This document shows positions 7,571-14,361 of a DNA stretch of 14,650 nucleotides, one piece after another; position 1 is the stretch's first letter; each line of letters opens with the position of its first letter. A model generated the notes under the pieces. That model had not been told where the DNA came from. It saw only the letters and a program-made list of their open reading frames with translations, and ran no database searches. This stretch comes from JAKAWQ01 sp035503055. GTDB taxonomy: Bacteria > Pseudomonadota > Alphaproteobacteria > Acetobacterales > Acetobacteraceae. The stretch spans positions 1 to 14,650 of the forward strand of contig DATJTV010000210.1 in assembly GCA_035503055.1 (NCBI GenBank). The letters are read 5' to 3'. The translations under genes were made by a program, and so were the position numbers.

Positions 7571-8985
7571 GCGGCGATTCCTACATGGGCGGCACGCTCG
7601 GCAAGGGCGGCGATCAGCGCCTCGACGGCGGCGAGGTCGTTCCCGGCCGACGAGCAGCGCTCCGGGCGTTGATATAGGTCGGAAAGCCTGGCCGGAAGGG
7701 CCGGCCTCACGCCGCTCGCCCGCGCGACCGCTTCCGGGAACTTCGCCGGATGCGCCGTCGCCGCCGCGACCACCGGCACCTCCCGCGCGAGGCCGGCCGC
7801 GCGGGCCCCGGCGATGCCGATCGCGCTGTGCGGGTCGGCGAGATAGCCCGACGCGCGGTAGAGCCGCCCGATCTCCGCCTCGGTCCCGGCATCGTCGAGC
7901 GAAAAGCCGCCGAAGAGCGCCCGCATCCGCTCCCAGGCCGATGCCGGCACCGCCATCCGCCCTTCGGCGCGGAAGCCGGTGACGATCCGCGCGACCGCGC
8001 CCGGATCGCGGTCCACCAGCTCGAAGAGAAGCCGCTCGAAATTCGAGCTCACCTGGATGTCCATCGAGGGCGAAAGCGAGGGCTCGACGGGACGGATCGA
8101 CATGTCGTTGGCGGCGAGGAAGCGGGCCAGGATGTCGTTGCGGTTGCAGGCGACCACCAGCTTTGCGACCGGCAGCCCCATGCGCGCGGCAGCCCAGGCG
8201 GCCAGCACATTGCCGAAATTGCCGGTGGGCACGCTGAACGCGACCGCCCGGTCGGGCGCGCCGAGCGCGAGCCCGGCCGCGAAATAATAGGGGATCTGGG
8301 CGGCAATCCGCGCCCAGTTGATCGAGTTGACGGCCGAAAGCCGCAGCCTTTGGCGGAACGCGCCATCGGCGAACATCGCCTTCACGAGGTCCTGGCAGTC
8401 ATCGAAGCTGCCGCTCACGGCGATGTTCTCGACGTTCTCGGCAAGCACCGTCGTCATCTGAAGCCGCTGCACCTCGCTCACCCGGCCCTCCGGGTGCAGG
8501 ATCGCAATCGTGATGCCGCGCCTGCCCTTCAGCGCCTCGATCGCCGCCGCCCCCGTGTCCCCCGAGGTGGCGCCGACGATCGTGAGCCGCTCGCCCCCGG
8601 GCACCGCATCGAGCACCGCCTCGAACATCCGCCCGACGAGCTGAAGTGCCAGGTCCTTGAACGCGAGCGTCGGGCCGTGGAACAGCTCCTGGACGAAAAG
8701 CCCGGTCTCGAGCTGCTCGAGCGGCACCACCGCCGGATGATCGAACCCGGCATAGGCCTCCGCACAGAGTTGCGGGAAACCCGGCACCGCATCGCCCACG
8801 AAGGGCGCCATCACCGAAGCCGCCAGCTCGGCATAGGAGAGGCCCCGGAACGCGCGGATCTCGCCTGCCGAAAAGACCGGCCATTCCTCCGGCACATAGA
8901 GTCCGCCGTCATCGGCGAGCCCGGCCAGCAAAACCCCGGCAAAATCGAGCACGGGCGCCCGCCCGCGGGTCGAGATGTAGCGCAT
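7567..8985 (-). CDS. thrC: Threonine synthase
   Basis: 472-residue PLP enzyme that converts O-phosphohomoserine to threonine and phosphate in the cytoplasm, the last step of threonine biosynthesis. The start MRYISTRG is characteristic of long bacterial threonine synthases, followed by ADDGGLYVPEEWP. The PLP-binding lysine is Lys110 in HGPTLAFKDLALQLVG. The phosphate-binding region GATSGDTGAAAIEAL and the later SVPTGNFGNVLAAWAA and SPSMDIQVSSNFERLLFEL match the family. The ATG at 8985 is chosen because homology begins there and GGAG (8991-8994) lies five bases upstream. The frame remains open to 9303, but that extension is low-complexity and reads through the repeat at 9001-9058, so it is rejected. 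The stop overlaps the M16 peptidase start. Confidence 0.97.
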   Translation of the reverse strand: MRYISTRGRAPVLDFAGVLLAGLADDGGLYVPEEWPVFSAGEIRAFRGLSYAELAASVMAPFVGDAVPGFPQLCAEAYAGFDHPAVVPLEQLETGLFVQELFHGPTLAFKDLALQLVGRMFEAVLDAVPGGERLTIVGATSGDTGAAAIEALKGRRGITIAILHPEGRVSEVQRLQMTTVLAENVENIAVSGSFDDCQDLVKAMFADGAFRQRLRLSAVNSINWARIAAQIPYYFAAGLALGAPDRAVAFSVPTGNFGNVLAAWAAARMGLPVAKLVVACNRNDILARFLAANDMSIRPVEPSLSPSMDIQVSSNFERLLFELVDRDPGAVARIVTGFRAEGRMAVPASAWERMRALFGGFSLDDAGTEAEIGRLYRASGYLADPHSAIGIAGARAAGLAREVPVVAAATAHPAKFPEAVARASGVRPALPARLSDLYQRPERCSSAGNDLAAVEALIAALAERAAHVGIAA

Positions 8986-9000
8986 CGAAACTCCGCTCAA

Positions 9001-9058
9001 GGGCAGGGGGACGCCGTCCCCCTGCACCCCCTGCCAGGGCCTGAGGCCCTGGACCCCA
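9001..9058. repeat. Tandem double-hairpin GC-rich repeat
   Basis: Two adjacent near-perfect palindromes. The first has a 10-base stem (9003-9012 with 9016-9025) and a three-base loop GCC; the second has an 8-base stem (9034-9041 with 9045-9052) and loop TGA. Read on the - strand both units begin GGGGT-C-CAGGG or GGGGT-G-CAGGG, so the element looks like a duplicated hairpin unit, with matching arms but divergent loops. This resembles the interspersed palindromic elements I associate with Acetobacteraceae genomes; that recollection could not be checked here. It sits between the DUF169 stop and the thrC start, where it could stabilise a 3' end, attenuate transcription or be a passive mobile repeat. 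Confidence 0.75.
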
Positions 9059-9115
9059 TTCGTCAGACGCCGCCTCCGCCGCCCGCGCCCTGCCCGCAAT
9101 GCCAGGACCTGGGCT

Positions 9116-9895
9116 TTAGCCCACCCCGTAGCTCTTCGCGAGCCCGGCGCCGGGGTCGTTGCCGGTGCTGTAGGGGAGGATCGGATAGCGGAGCCCGGCC
9201 TTGTCGAGGCCCCTGAGCCCCGCGATCCCGGTCTCGAACTCCTCGGGCGGCAAGGCCATCGCCAGCTCGTCGTCGGCGACGCCGCCATAGCGGCGCTCGG
9301 CATAGCAGGGGATGGAAAGGCTGATCTCGCCCGAGGCCAGCGCCCGCCCCCAGGAATCGGCGCACGCGGTCTCCCCGGTCACGGAAAAGCCGATCCGGCG
9401 ATAGTTTCGCCACTGCAACCCGTTGATGAAAAGGATCATCTGGGCAGGGTTGGCATAGAAGAGCACGACATCGGGCGGATCGAGCCGCCCGGTCCGGAGC
9501 GGCGAGGCCGCGAGGCCCTGCCACCGCCCGGGCGCGACCCGCGGCATCTCCTCCTGATGCGCCCGCGCCGCCGCCTGGTTCTCGAACCATACCCCGCGCA
9601 TCGTCTCGCCCGAGGCAAGCCGCGGATCCGGCTCCTTGAGCCCGATGACCGAGGCACAGCCGGTGAAGGGAAGAACACTCTCGGCGACGATCCCGATCGT
9701 CTGCCCGCCGAGCCGCGCATTGGTCACGAGCTGGCAGGTCGTGAAGCGCCGCCCGTCCTGGGCCATGCGAATCCCCGGCACCGCGAGCAGCGCCTCGCGC
9801 TCGGCGAAGAGCTTCATCCCGATCGGCAGGCTCCGGAGCTTGAGAAGACCGACAAGCTCGGAAGCGAGCTCGTCGAGGCGCTCCGCCCCCATCAT
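9116..9895 (-). CDS. DUF169-family protein, function unknown
   Basis: 259 residues, recognised as the DUF169 family (COG2043-like), which has no established function. Supporting segments are LVGLLKLRSLPIGMKLF near the N-terminus, the FTTCQLVTNARLGGQT motif at 51-66, LPFTGCASVIGLKEP, a central PDVVLFYANPAQMILFINGL, and SIPCYAERRYGG. Four cysteines (Cys54, Cys80, Cys178, Cys197) fall in conserved-looking segments, so a metal or Fe-S site or a redox role is conceivable; this is inference. There is no signal peptide or membrane segment. The ATG at 9895 overlaps the upstream LysE-family stop as ATGA; a second ATG follows directly at 9892. The coupling suggests the protein acts with that exporter or in the same pathway. 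Confidence 0.85.
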   Translation of the reverse strand: MMGAERLDELASELVGLLKLRSLPIGMKLFAEREALLAVPGIRMAQDGRRFTTCQLVTNARLGGQTIGIVAESVLPFTGCASVIGLKEPDPRLASGETMRGVWFENQAAARAHQEEMPRVAPGRWQGLAASPLRTGRLDPPDVVLFYANPAQMILFINGLQWRNYRRIGFSVTGETACADSWGRALASGEISLSIPCYAERRYGGVADDELAMALPPEEFETGIAGLRGLDKAGLRYPILPYSTGNDPGAGLAKSYGVG

Positions 9896-10503
9896 CGCGC
9901 GAGTGCCCGGCGCAGCTCGACAAGGCCGAAAAGAAGGAAAAAAGCGCCGGCGATGCGGTCGATCGCGCGCCGCGCGCGCTCCCCGATCGCCGCACGGAAG
10001 CTCGAGATCACGGCGACCATGCCGCACCACCAGAGAAGCGAGCCCGCGAACACGCCCGCGACGGTAAGCCCGGCCGTGCCGGGATCGAACCCGGTGCGCG
10101 GGGCAAGGACGGAAAAGAAGGCGGCGAAGGTGATAATGGTAGGCGGGTTGGTGAGCGTGAGCAGGACCGAGCCGAGATAGGTGCCGCGGCCCGGCGCCAG
10201 CGCGGGTTCAGCCGGGCGCGCGCGAAACGTGACGATACCGAGATAAAGCAGGGCGAGTGCGGCGGCGAAATGCAGCGGCCGCGCATGCATGAGCAGGAAA
10301 TGCGAGAGGCCCGTGAGGCCCGCGGCAGCGACGAGGGCATAGATCCCGTCGCCGGTCGCGATGCCGAGCCCGGTTGCGAGCCCCCGCCGCCAGCCGAGGG
10401 CGAGGCTGCGGCGCATGCAGAGCAGCGCCATCGGCCCGACCGGCGCGGCGACCGCGAGCCCGACGCCGGCCGCTTTCAGGAACAGAACGATCGGATGCAT
10501 CAT
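9892..10503 (-). CDS. LysE-family amino-acid exporter (first copy)
   Basis: 203-residue inner-membrane protein of the LysE/RhtB superfamily, which exports amino acids or related small molecules using the membrane potential. The family hallmark AAPVGPMALLCMRRSLALGWRRGLATGLGIATGDGIYALVA spans the first two membrane segments. A further conserved patch, LLTLTNPPTIITFAAFFSVLAP, lies mid-protein, and there are about six hydrophobic segments. Two ATGs are in tandem at 10503 and 10500; a weak GGGGG precedes them. The gene lies 73 bases after the phzF stop, and its own stop overlaps the DUF169 start. The substrate cannot be told from sequence. Confidence 0.9.
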   Translation of the reverse strand: MMHPIVLFLKAAGVGLAVAAPVGPMALLCMRRSLALGWRRGLATGLGIATGDGIYALVAAAGLTGLSHFLLMHARPLHFAAALALLYLGIVTFRARPAEPALAPGRGTYLGSVLLTLTNPPTIITFAAFFSVLAPRTGFDPGTAGLTVAGVFAGSLLWWCGMVAVISSFRAAIGERARRAIDRIAGAFFLLFGLVELRRALAR

Positions 10504-10576
10504 GACCCCCAACGCCAAGCGCGAAATCTGCGCGCCCGGCCGGCCTCCGCCAAGGGGCGCGCCAGGGGGCGCGGCG

Positions 10577-11494
10577 TCACCCGGCTCGGACGAAGGAGAG
10601 GCGCCCGCGCATCACGGGAACGCAGCGCCCGCCGATCTCGGCCCGCTCCACCCTCCGCGCCCGCTTGACCGCGCGCGCCGCGAGCCGGCTCGGCCGCCCC
10701 ATCTCCACGCCCTGCACGATGTCGAGCGAAAGCTCGGCGTCCGGCTCGGGCACGAGATCGGCCGCGAGCGCCACGAAGGCGACATTGGCGCTGCCCGTCG
10801 CCGGATCCTCGATGATCGTTCCGTGATCGGCGACGACGCGCGCGTGCACGCTTGTCCCTTCGCGCACCGAGGCATGGATCGCGCGCGCGCCCTCGATCGG
10901 CAGGTGGCGGGCGAATGCGGAAGAAGACGGCCGGCATTTCGCGAGCGAAGCGCGGCTCGTGAGTGCCGCGAAGAGGAACGGCAGCCCGACCGAGGCGATC
11001 ACCGGCGGATGGTGGTCGGTCGCGATCTCTGACGTGTCGAGCCCGAGGCACTCCGCTACGATCTCGGGCGCGACCGTGCGTCCGACCGCGAGCGTCTGCG
11101 GGGCGGTCAGCCGCGCGCCGACAACCGCGCCGCCCTCCTTCAGGACCGCGATCGGAACGAGGCCCGCCTTTTCCTCGAAGAGAAGCTCCTCGCCCACCTC
11201 GCGGCCGAACAGCGCGCCGAGCCCCGCCACCACGAAGCCGGTGCCGACATTCGGGTGGCCCGCGAAGGGAAGCTCGCGGATCGTGGTGAAGATGCGCACC
11301 CGCGCGGTGTGAAGCGCGTCCTCCGGCGGGAGCAGGAAGGTCGTCTCGGAATAATTGAACTCGGTTGCGATCGCCTGCATTTCGGCGTCCGCAAGGCCCC
11401 GCCCGTCGAGCACCACGGCGAGCGGGTTGCCGCCGAAGGGATGGTCCGTGAAGACATCGAGCGTGACGTACTCCACGCTCGCTTTCTCGGTCAT
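10577..11494 (-). CDS. PhzF-family isomerase-like protein
   Basis: 305 residues, full length for the PhzF/diaminopimelate-epimerase-fold family. In phenazine producers PhzF isomerises trans-2,3-dihydro-3-hydroxyanthranilate, but most family members, including this one, are uncharacterised and not in phenazine clusters. The catalytic acid is visible as Glu50 in NYSETTFL, aligned with Glu45 of PhzF. ELPFAGHPNVGTG gives His80, and DPATGSAN at 230-237 supplies Asp230 and Ser235, so the active-site set looks complete. AGGAGA at 11501-11506 (reverse strand) sits six bases before the ATG. It lies 25 bases after the second LysE gene, probably in one transcript with it. No other phenazine genes are present, so a phenazine role is unlikely. 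Confidence 0.93.
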   Translation of the reverse strand: MTEKASVEYVTLDVFTDHPFGGNPLAVVLDGRGLADAEMQAIATEFNYSETTFLLPPEDALHTARVRIFTTIRELPFAGHPNVGTGFVVAGLGALFGREVGEELLFEEKAGLVPIAVLKEGGAVVGARLTAPQTLAVGRTVAPEIVAECLGLDTSEIATDHHPPVIASVGLPFLFAALTSRASLAKCRPSSSAFARHLPIEGARAIHASVREGTSVHARVVADHGTIIEDPATGSANVAFVALAADLVPEPDAELSLDIVQGVEMGRPSRLAARAVKRARRVERAEIGGRCVPVMRGRLSFVRAG

Positions 11495-11500
11495 TCGTGT

Positions 11501-11506
11501 TCTCCT
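11501..11506 (-). promoter_or_regulatory. Ribosome binding site of the PhzF-family gene
   Basis: AGGAGA on the reverse strand, six bases before the ATG at 11494. It is one of the best Shine-Dalgarno sequences in the window and confirms the start. Confidence 0.7.
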
Positions 11507-11519
11507 ATCCGCCCCCCTC

Positions 11520-12134
11520 TTATCCGCCCCAGGCGAGCGGCACGAGGGCGAGGACGAGAAGGGCCGCCATCGCGCCGTTGAAGAGGCGGAAATGAAGCTC
11601 GTTCTTGAGGAAGGCGCCGGCGCCGCGCCCGAGAGCCGCCCAGCCGAGCAGGGTCGGCAGGCAGATCAGCATGAAGGCGGCGGCGATCAGCGCGATGTCG
11701 ATCCAGAATTGCGCCTCCGATCCGCGGTACCCGTGCGCGAAGAGCGCGACCGCGGCGACCGCGATCACCCAGGCTTTCGGATTGACCCACTGGAAGAGCG
11801 CCGCTTCGAAGAATCCGAGCGGCCGGGCCCCGGCACGCGGCGCCTCATGCGGCGCGCCGGCGGTGGCGATGCGCCAGGCGATCCAAAGCATGACAATGGC
11901 GCCCACGATCTCGAGCCCGCGATGGATCGCGGGCGAGGCGAGGACGAGCGCGCCCATCCCGACGCCGACGAGGGCGAGCATCGCCGGAAAGCCGAGCGTG
12001 ACGCCGAGCACGTGCGGCAGCGTCCGCCGCACGCCGTAGCGCGCCGCGGAGGCCATCACCATCACGTTGTTCGGCCCCGGGGTCGCCGACATGGCGAAGC
12101 AGAACAGGACGAGGCTGAAGAGGCTCGGGATCAT
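11520..12134 (-). CDS. LysE/RhtB-family exporter (second copy)
   Basis: 204-residue inner-membrane exporter of the LysE/RhtB superfamily. The N-terminal MSATPGPNNVMVMASAARYGVRRTLPHVLGVTLGF is the typical RhtB signature, and FFEAALFQWVNPKAWVIAVAA is the second conserved patch. About six membrane segments are evident. It is only distantly similar to the exporter at 9892-10503 and is not a recent duplicate. It is divergently transcribed from the MocR-type gene across 87 bases, a standard arrangement in which such a regulator controls an adjacent exporter. It is the first gene of the probable unit LysE2-phzF-LysE1-DUF169. Confidence 0.93.
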   Translation of the reverse strand: MIPSLFSLVLFCFAMSATPGPNNVMVMASAARYGVRRTLPHVLGVTLGFPAMLALVGVGMGALVLASPAIHRGLEIVGAIVMLWIAWRIATAGAPHEAPRAGARPLGFFEAALFQWVNPKAWVIAVAAVALFAHGYRGSEAQFWIDIALIAAAFMLICLPTLLGWAALGRGAGAFLKNELHFRLFNGAMAALLVLALVPLAWGG

Positions 12135-12181
12135 GGGCGTGCCCCGGCGAGGCGGCGGGAAGAAGCGCGAACGGGGCTTTG

Positions 12182-12217
12182 CGTTACCGCCGCAGTTGGG
12201 ATAACGTTACTATCGCC
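12182..12217. promoter_or_regulatory. Candidate operator/promoter between divergent exporter and MocR genes
   Basis: CGTTAC occurs as a direct repeat at 12182-12187 and 12205-12210, 23 bases apart, close to two helical turns. The second copy overlaps the perfect palindrome TAACGTTA at 12202-12209, and GATA/TATC arms flank it at 12200-12214. MocR-type regulators often bind direct repeats in such divergent intergenic regions. TACTAT at 12208-12213 is a possible -10 for the regulator gene, which would put the transcript start at or next to the ATG. All of this is pattern recognition without experimental support. Confidence 0.45.
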
Positions 12218-12221
12218 TGAC

Positions 12222-13700
12222 ATGGAAACCGATAACAGCATCGAGCGCGTTATTCAACACCTGCGCGGCGTCGCGGCCGGGCAGGAAGAGGGCGCGCGGC
12301 TGCCTTCGGTGCGCGCGATGATGCGGACGCTCCGTGCCGGCCCGGTGACGATCGAGGCCGCGCTCCGCCGCCTCGCCCAGGAGGGGCTGATCGAGGCGCG
12401 GCCCGGCCAGGGCACCTTCGTCGCACGGCCGCCGCCGGCGCCGCCCGCGCGCGCGGCCGCCGATCTCGACTGGCAGACCCTCGCGCTCGGCCCCGCGCGC
12501 GCCGCGGCCGATGCGCTCGCGGAGCTTGCGCTTGTGCCGACGCCCGGCGCGCTCGCCCTCTACGCGGGCTATCTGCCGGCGGAGCTCCAGGCGAGCACGC
12601 TCCTTTCCGCCGCCGCCGGGCGGGCGCTGCGCCGGCCCGGCCTCTGGGACCGCTCGGCGCCCGAAGGGCTCGATGCGCTGCGCACCTGGTTCGCCGCCGC
12701 CTCCGGCGCCTTCCGCGCGCACGAGATCACGATCTGCCCCGGCACCCAGTCAGCGCTCGCCGCCGCCTTCCGCGCGCTCGCCGCACCCGGCGATCCCGTC
12801 CTCGTCGAAAGCCCGACCTATCCCGGCGCACTCGCTGCGGCACGCGCGGCCGGGCTTCGCCCGGTGCCGGTCCCGATCGATGCGGGCGGCCTCCGTCCGG
12901 ACCTGCTCGCCGAGGCGTTCCGCGCGAGCGGCGCGCGCCTGCTCTATTGCCAGCCGACCTACGCCAACCCGACGGGCGCGGTGCTTGCGCCGGAGCGGCG
13001 CGGGAAGCTGCTCGAGATCCTCCGCCGCGCCCAGGCCTTCGCGATCGAGGATGATTGGGCGCGCGACTTCCCGCTCGACACGATGGCCGCCCCCGCGCCG
13101 CTCGCCGCGAGCGATGAAGGCGGGCACGTCGTCTATGTCCGCTCGCTCACCAAGTGCGCGGCCCCGGGCCTTCGGATCGGCGCGATCGCCGCGCGCGGTG
13201 CGGCGCTGGAGCGGCTGCGCGCCGCCCGGCTGATCGATGATTTCTTCGTCCCCGGCCTCCTCCAGGAGACCGCCGTTCAGCTTCTCGCCACGCCCGCCTG
13301 GAAGCGGCATCTGCGCGGCTTGCACGCCGCCTTGCGCGCCCGGCGCGATGCGCTCGCCGCCGCCGTCCGCGCCCATCTCGGCGCCGATTCCCTGCCCCTT
13401 CTTCCCTCCGGCGGGCTCCATCTCTGGGTCCGCCTGCCGGAAGAGGTCTCCGACGTCGAGCTCTGCGAGCGCGCCCGCCGCGCCGATATTCTCCTGAGCC
13501 CCGGGCGGCACTGGTTTCCCGCCGAGGCGCCCGCCTCGCACATCCGGCTCAGCTTCGCCGCGATCGCGCCCGAGGCCGCACAAGGCGCGATCGCCCGGCT
13601 TGCTTCGCTGATTCTCAAGGATGGGGCGGCACGAAGCTTTGCACGAGGCTCCCCGCCACCAGCCGCCAGCCATCCACAAGAACGAAGAAGACGAGCTTGA
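12222..13700 (+). CDS. MocR-type (GntR family) regulator with aminotransferase domain
   Basis: 492-residue chimeric regulator. Residues about 4-72 form a GntR-type winged helix-turn-helix (ARLPSVRAMMRTLRAGPVTIEAALRRLAQEGLIEARPGQGTFVARP). Residues about 90-475 form a fold-type-I aminotransferase domain that binds PLP or a PLP-amino-acid adduct as effector. Matching motifs: VESPTYPGALAAARAAG, YCQPTYANPTGAVL, IEDDWARDFPL and SLTKCAAPGLRIGAIA, with the PLP lysine at Lys311; RLSFAAI near the end supplies the usual carboxylate-binding Arg. Relatives include PdxR, GabR, TauR and EhuR. Divergence from the LysE/RhtB exporter makes that unit its likely target. No Shine-Dalgarno precedes the ATG, so translation may be leaderless. 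The last 28 or so residues (Arg-, Ala- and Pro-rich) go beyond the usual domain end and lie antisense to fliP. Confidence 0.92.
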   Translation: METDNSIERVIQHLRGVAAGQEEGARLPSVRAMMRTLRAGPVTIEAALRRLAQEGLIEARPGQGTFVARPPPAPPARAAADLDWQTLALGPARAAADALAELALVPTPGALALYAGYLPAELQASTLLSAAAGRALRRPGLWDRSAPEGLDALRTWFAAASGAFRAHEITICPGTQSALAAAFRALAAPGDPVLVESPTYPGALAAARAAGLRPVPVPIDAGGLRPDLLAEAFRASGARLLYCQPTYANPTGAVLAPERRGKLLEILRRAQAFAIEDDWARDFPLDTMAAPAPLAASDEGGHVVYVRSLTKCAAPGLRIGAIAARGAALERLRAARLIDDFFVPGLLQETAVQLLATPAWKRHLRGLHAALRARRDALAAAVRAHLGADSLPLLPSGGLHLWVRLPEEVSDVELCERARRADILLSPGRHWFPAEAPASHIRLSFAAIAPEAAQGAIARLASLILKDGAARSFARGSPPPAASHPQERRRRA

Positions 13701-14361
13701 AGGGAAGCGAGACCGCCGTGGGCGGCAGCATCATCATCCCGAGGCTCATCAGCACGCTCGAGACGACCATGTCGATCACCAGGAACGGCAGGTAGAGAAG
13801 AAAGCCCATCTCGAAGGCGCGGCGAAGCTCGCCCACCAGGAAGGCAGGGATTAGCGCCCGCCATGGGGTTGCGTCCGGCGTCGCGGGCGAAGGGAGCTTC
13901 GCGATATCGAGGAAGAGCTGGAGATCGGCGGGATGGAGATTGGCCAGCATGAAGCGGCGGAAGGGCTCCGCGGCCAGGCGCAATCCTTCGAGATCGCCGA
14001 TCCTTCCCTGCTCGAGCGGCAGGAGCCCGCTCGCCCAGGCCGCGTGCAGGACCGGCTGCATGACGAAGAAGGTGAGGAAGAGGGCGAGCCCGATCAGCAC
14101 CATGTTGGGCGGCGTCGTCTGCAGCCCGAGCGCGCTGCGGAGAAGCGAGAGCACGATGATGATGCGCGTGAAGGCGGTGACCATCACGAGCAGGCTCGGT
14201 GCGAGTGCCAGCACCGTGATCAGCGCGGTGAGCTGAACGAGGCGGCTGGTCACCTCCGGCGCGTCCGGCGAGCCGAGATCGATGTTGAGCGATTGCGCGA
14301 AGGCCGGGTGTGCCGCGAGAAGAAGGAAGCAGAGCGCGGCAAGCGGAACGAGCCGCTTCAC
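13615..14361 (-). CDS. fliP: FliP, flagellar type III export gate protein
   Basis: 248-residue inner-membrane protein, one of the core FliPQR subunits of the flagellar export gate. A cleavable signal peptide is present (VKRLVPLAALCFLLLAAHPAFA, cleavage before Gln23), a known trait of FliP. The signature APSLLVMVTAFTRIIIVLSL, then LLRSALGLQTTPPNMVLIGLALFLTFFVMQPV, is diagnostic. The C-terminal half has FLVGELRRAFEMGFLLYLPFLVIDMVVSSVLMSLGMMMLPP and ends VDGWRLVAGSLVQSF. Four membrane segments are expected after processing. The start is a GTG at 14361 that overlaps the fliO stop as GTGA; a long in-frame upstream extension has no family similarity and is rejected. The 3' end overlaps the convergent MocR-type gene by 86 bases. 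Confidence 0.97.
   Translation of the reverse strand: MKRLVPLAALCFLLLAAHPAFAQSLNIDLGSPDAPEVTSRLVQLTALITVLALAPSLLVMVTAFTRIIIVLSLLRSALGLQTTPPNMVLIGLALFLTFFVMQPVLHAAWASGLLPLEQGRIGDLEGLRLAAEPFRRFMLANLHPADLQLFLDIAKLPSPATPDATPWRALIPAFLVGELRRAFEMGFLLYLPFLVIDMVVSSVLMSLGMMMLPPTAVSLPFKLVFFVLVDGWRLVAGSLVQSFVPPHP

Noticed and set aside
5897..7672. Open frame of 591 codons on the + strand opposite pmbA and the M16 peptidase
   Set aside because: Arg/Ala/His-rich translation with no domain, opposite two well-supported genes; long antisense frames are expected at this GC content.
7750..9216. Open frame of 488 codons on the + strand opposite thrC
   Set aside because: Low-complexity charged translation with no family motif; it is the antisense shadow of thrC.
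8986..9303. N-terminal extension of thrC
   Set aside because: Reads through the hairpin repeat and into the DUF169 gene; threonine synthase similarity begins at the ATG at 8985, which has its own ribosome binding site.
10519..10535. GCGCG/CGCGC inverted repeat between the PhzF-family and LysE-family genes
   Set aside because: Five-base stem in very GC-rich DNA, with no T-run; not distinguishable from chance.
10577..11494. Part of a phenazine biosynthesis cluster
   Set aside because: Only the PhzF-family gene is present; no phzA-E or phzG relatives are in the window and the family is broad.
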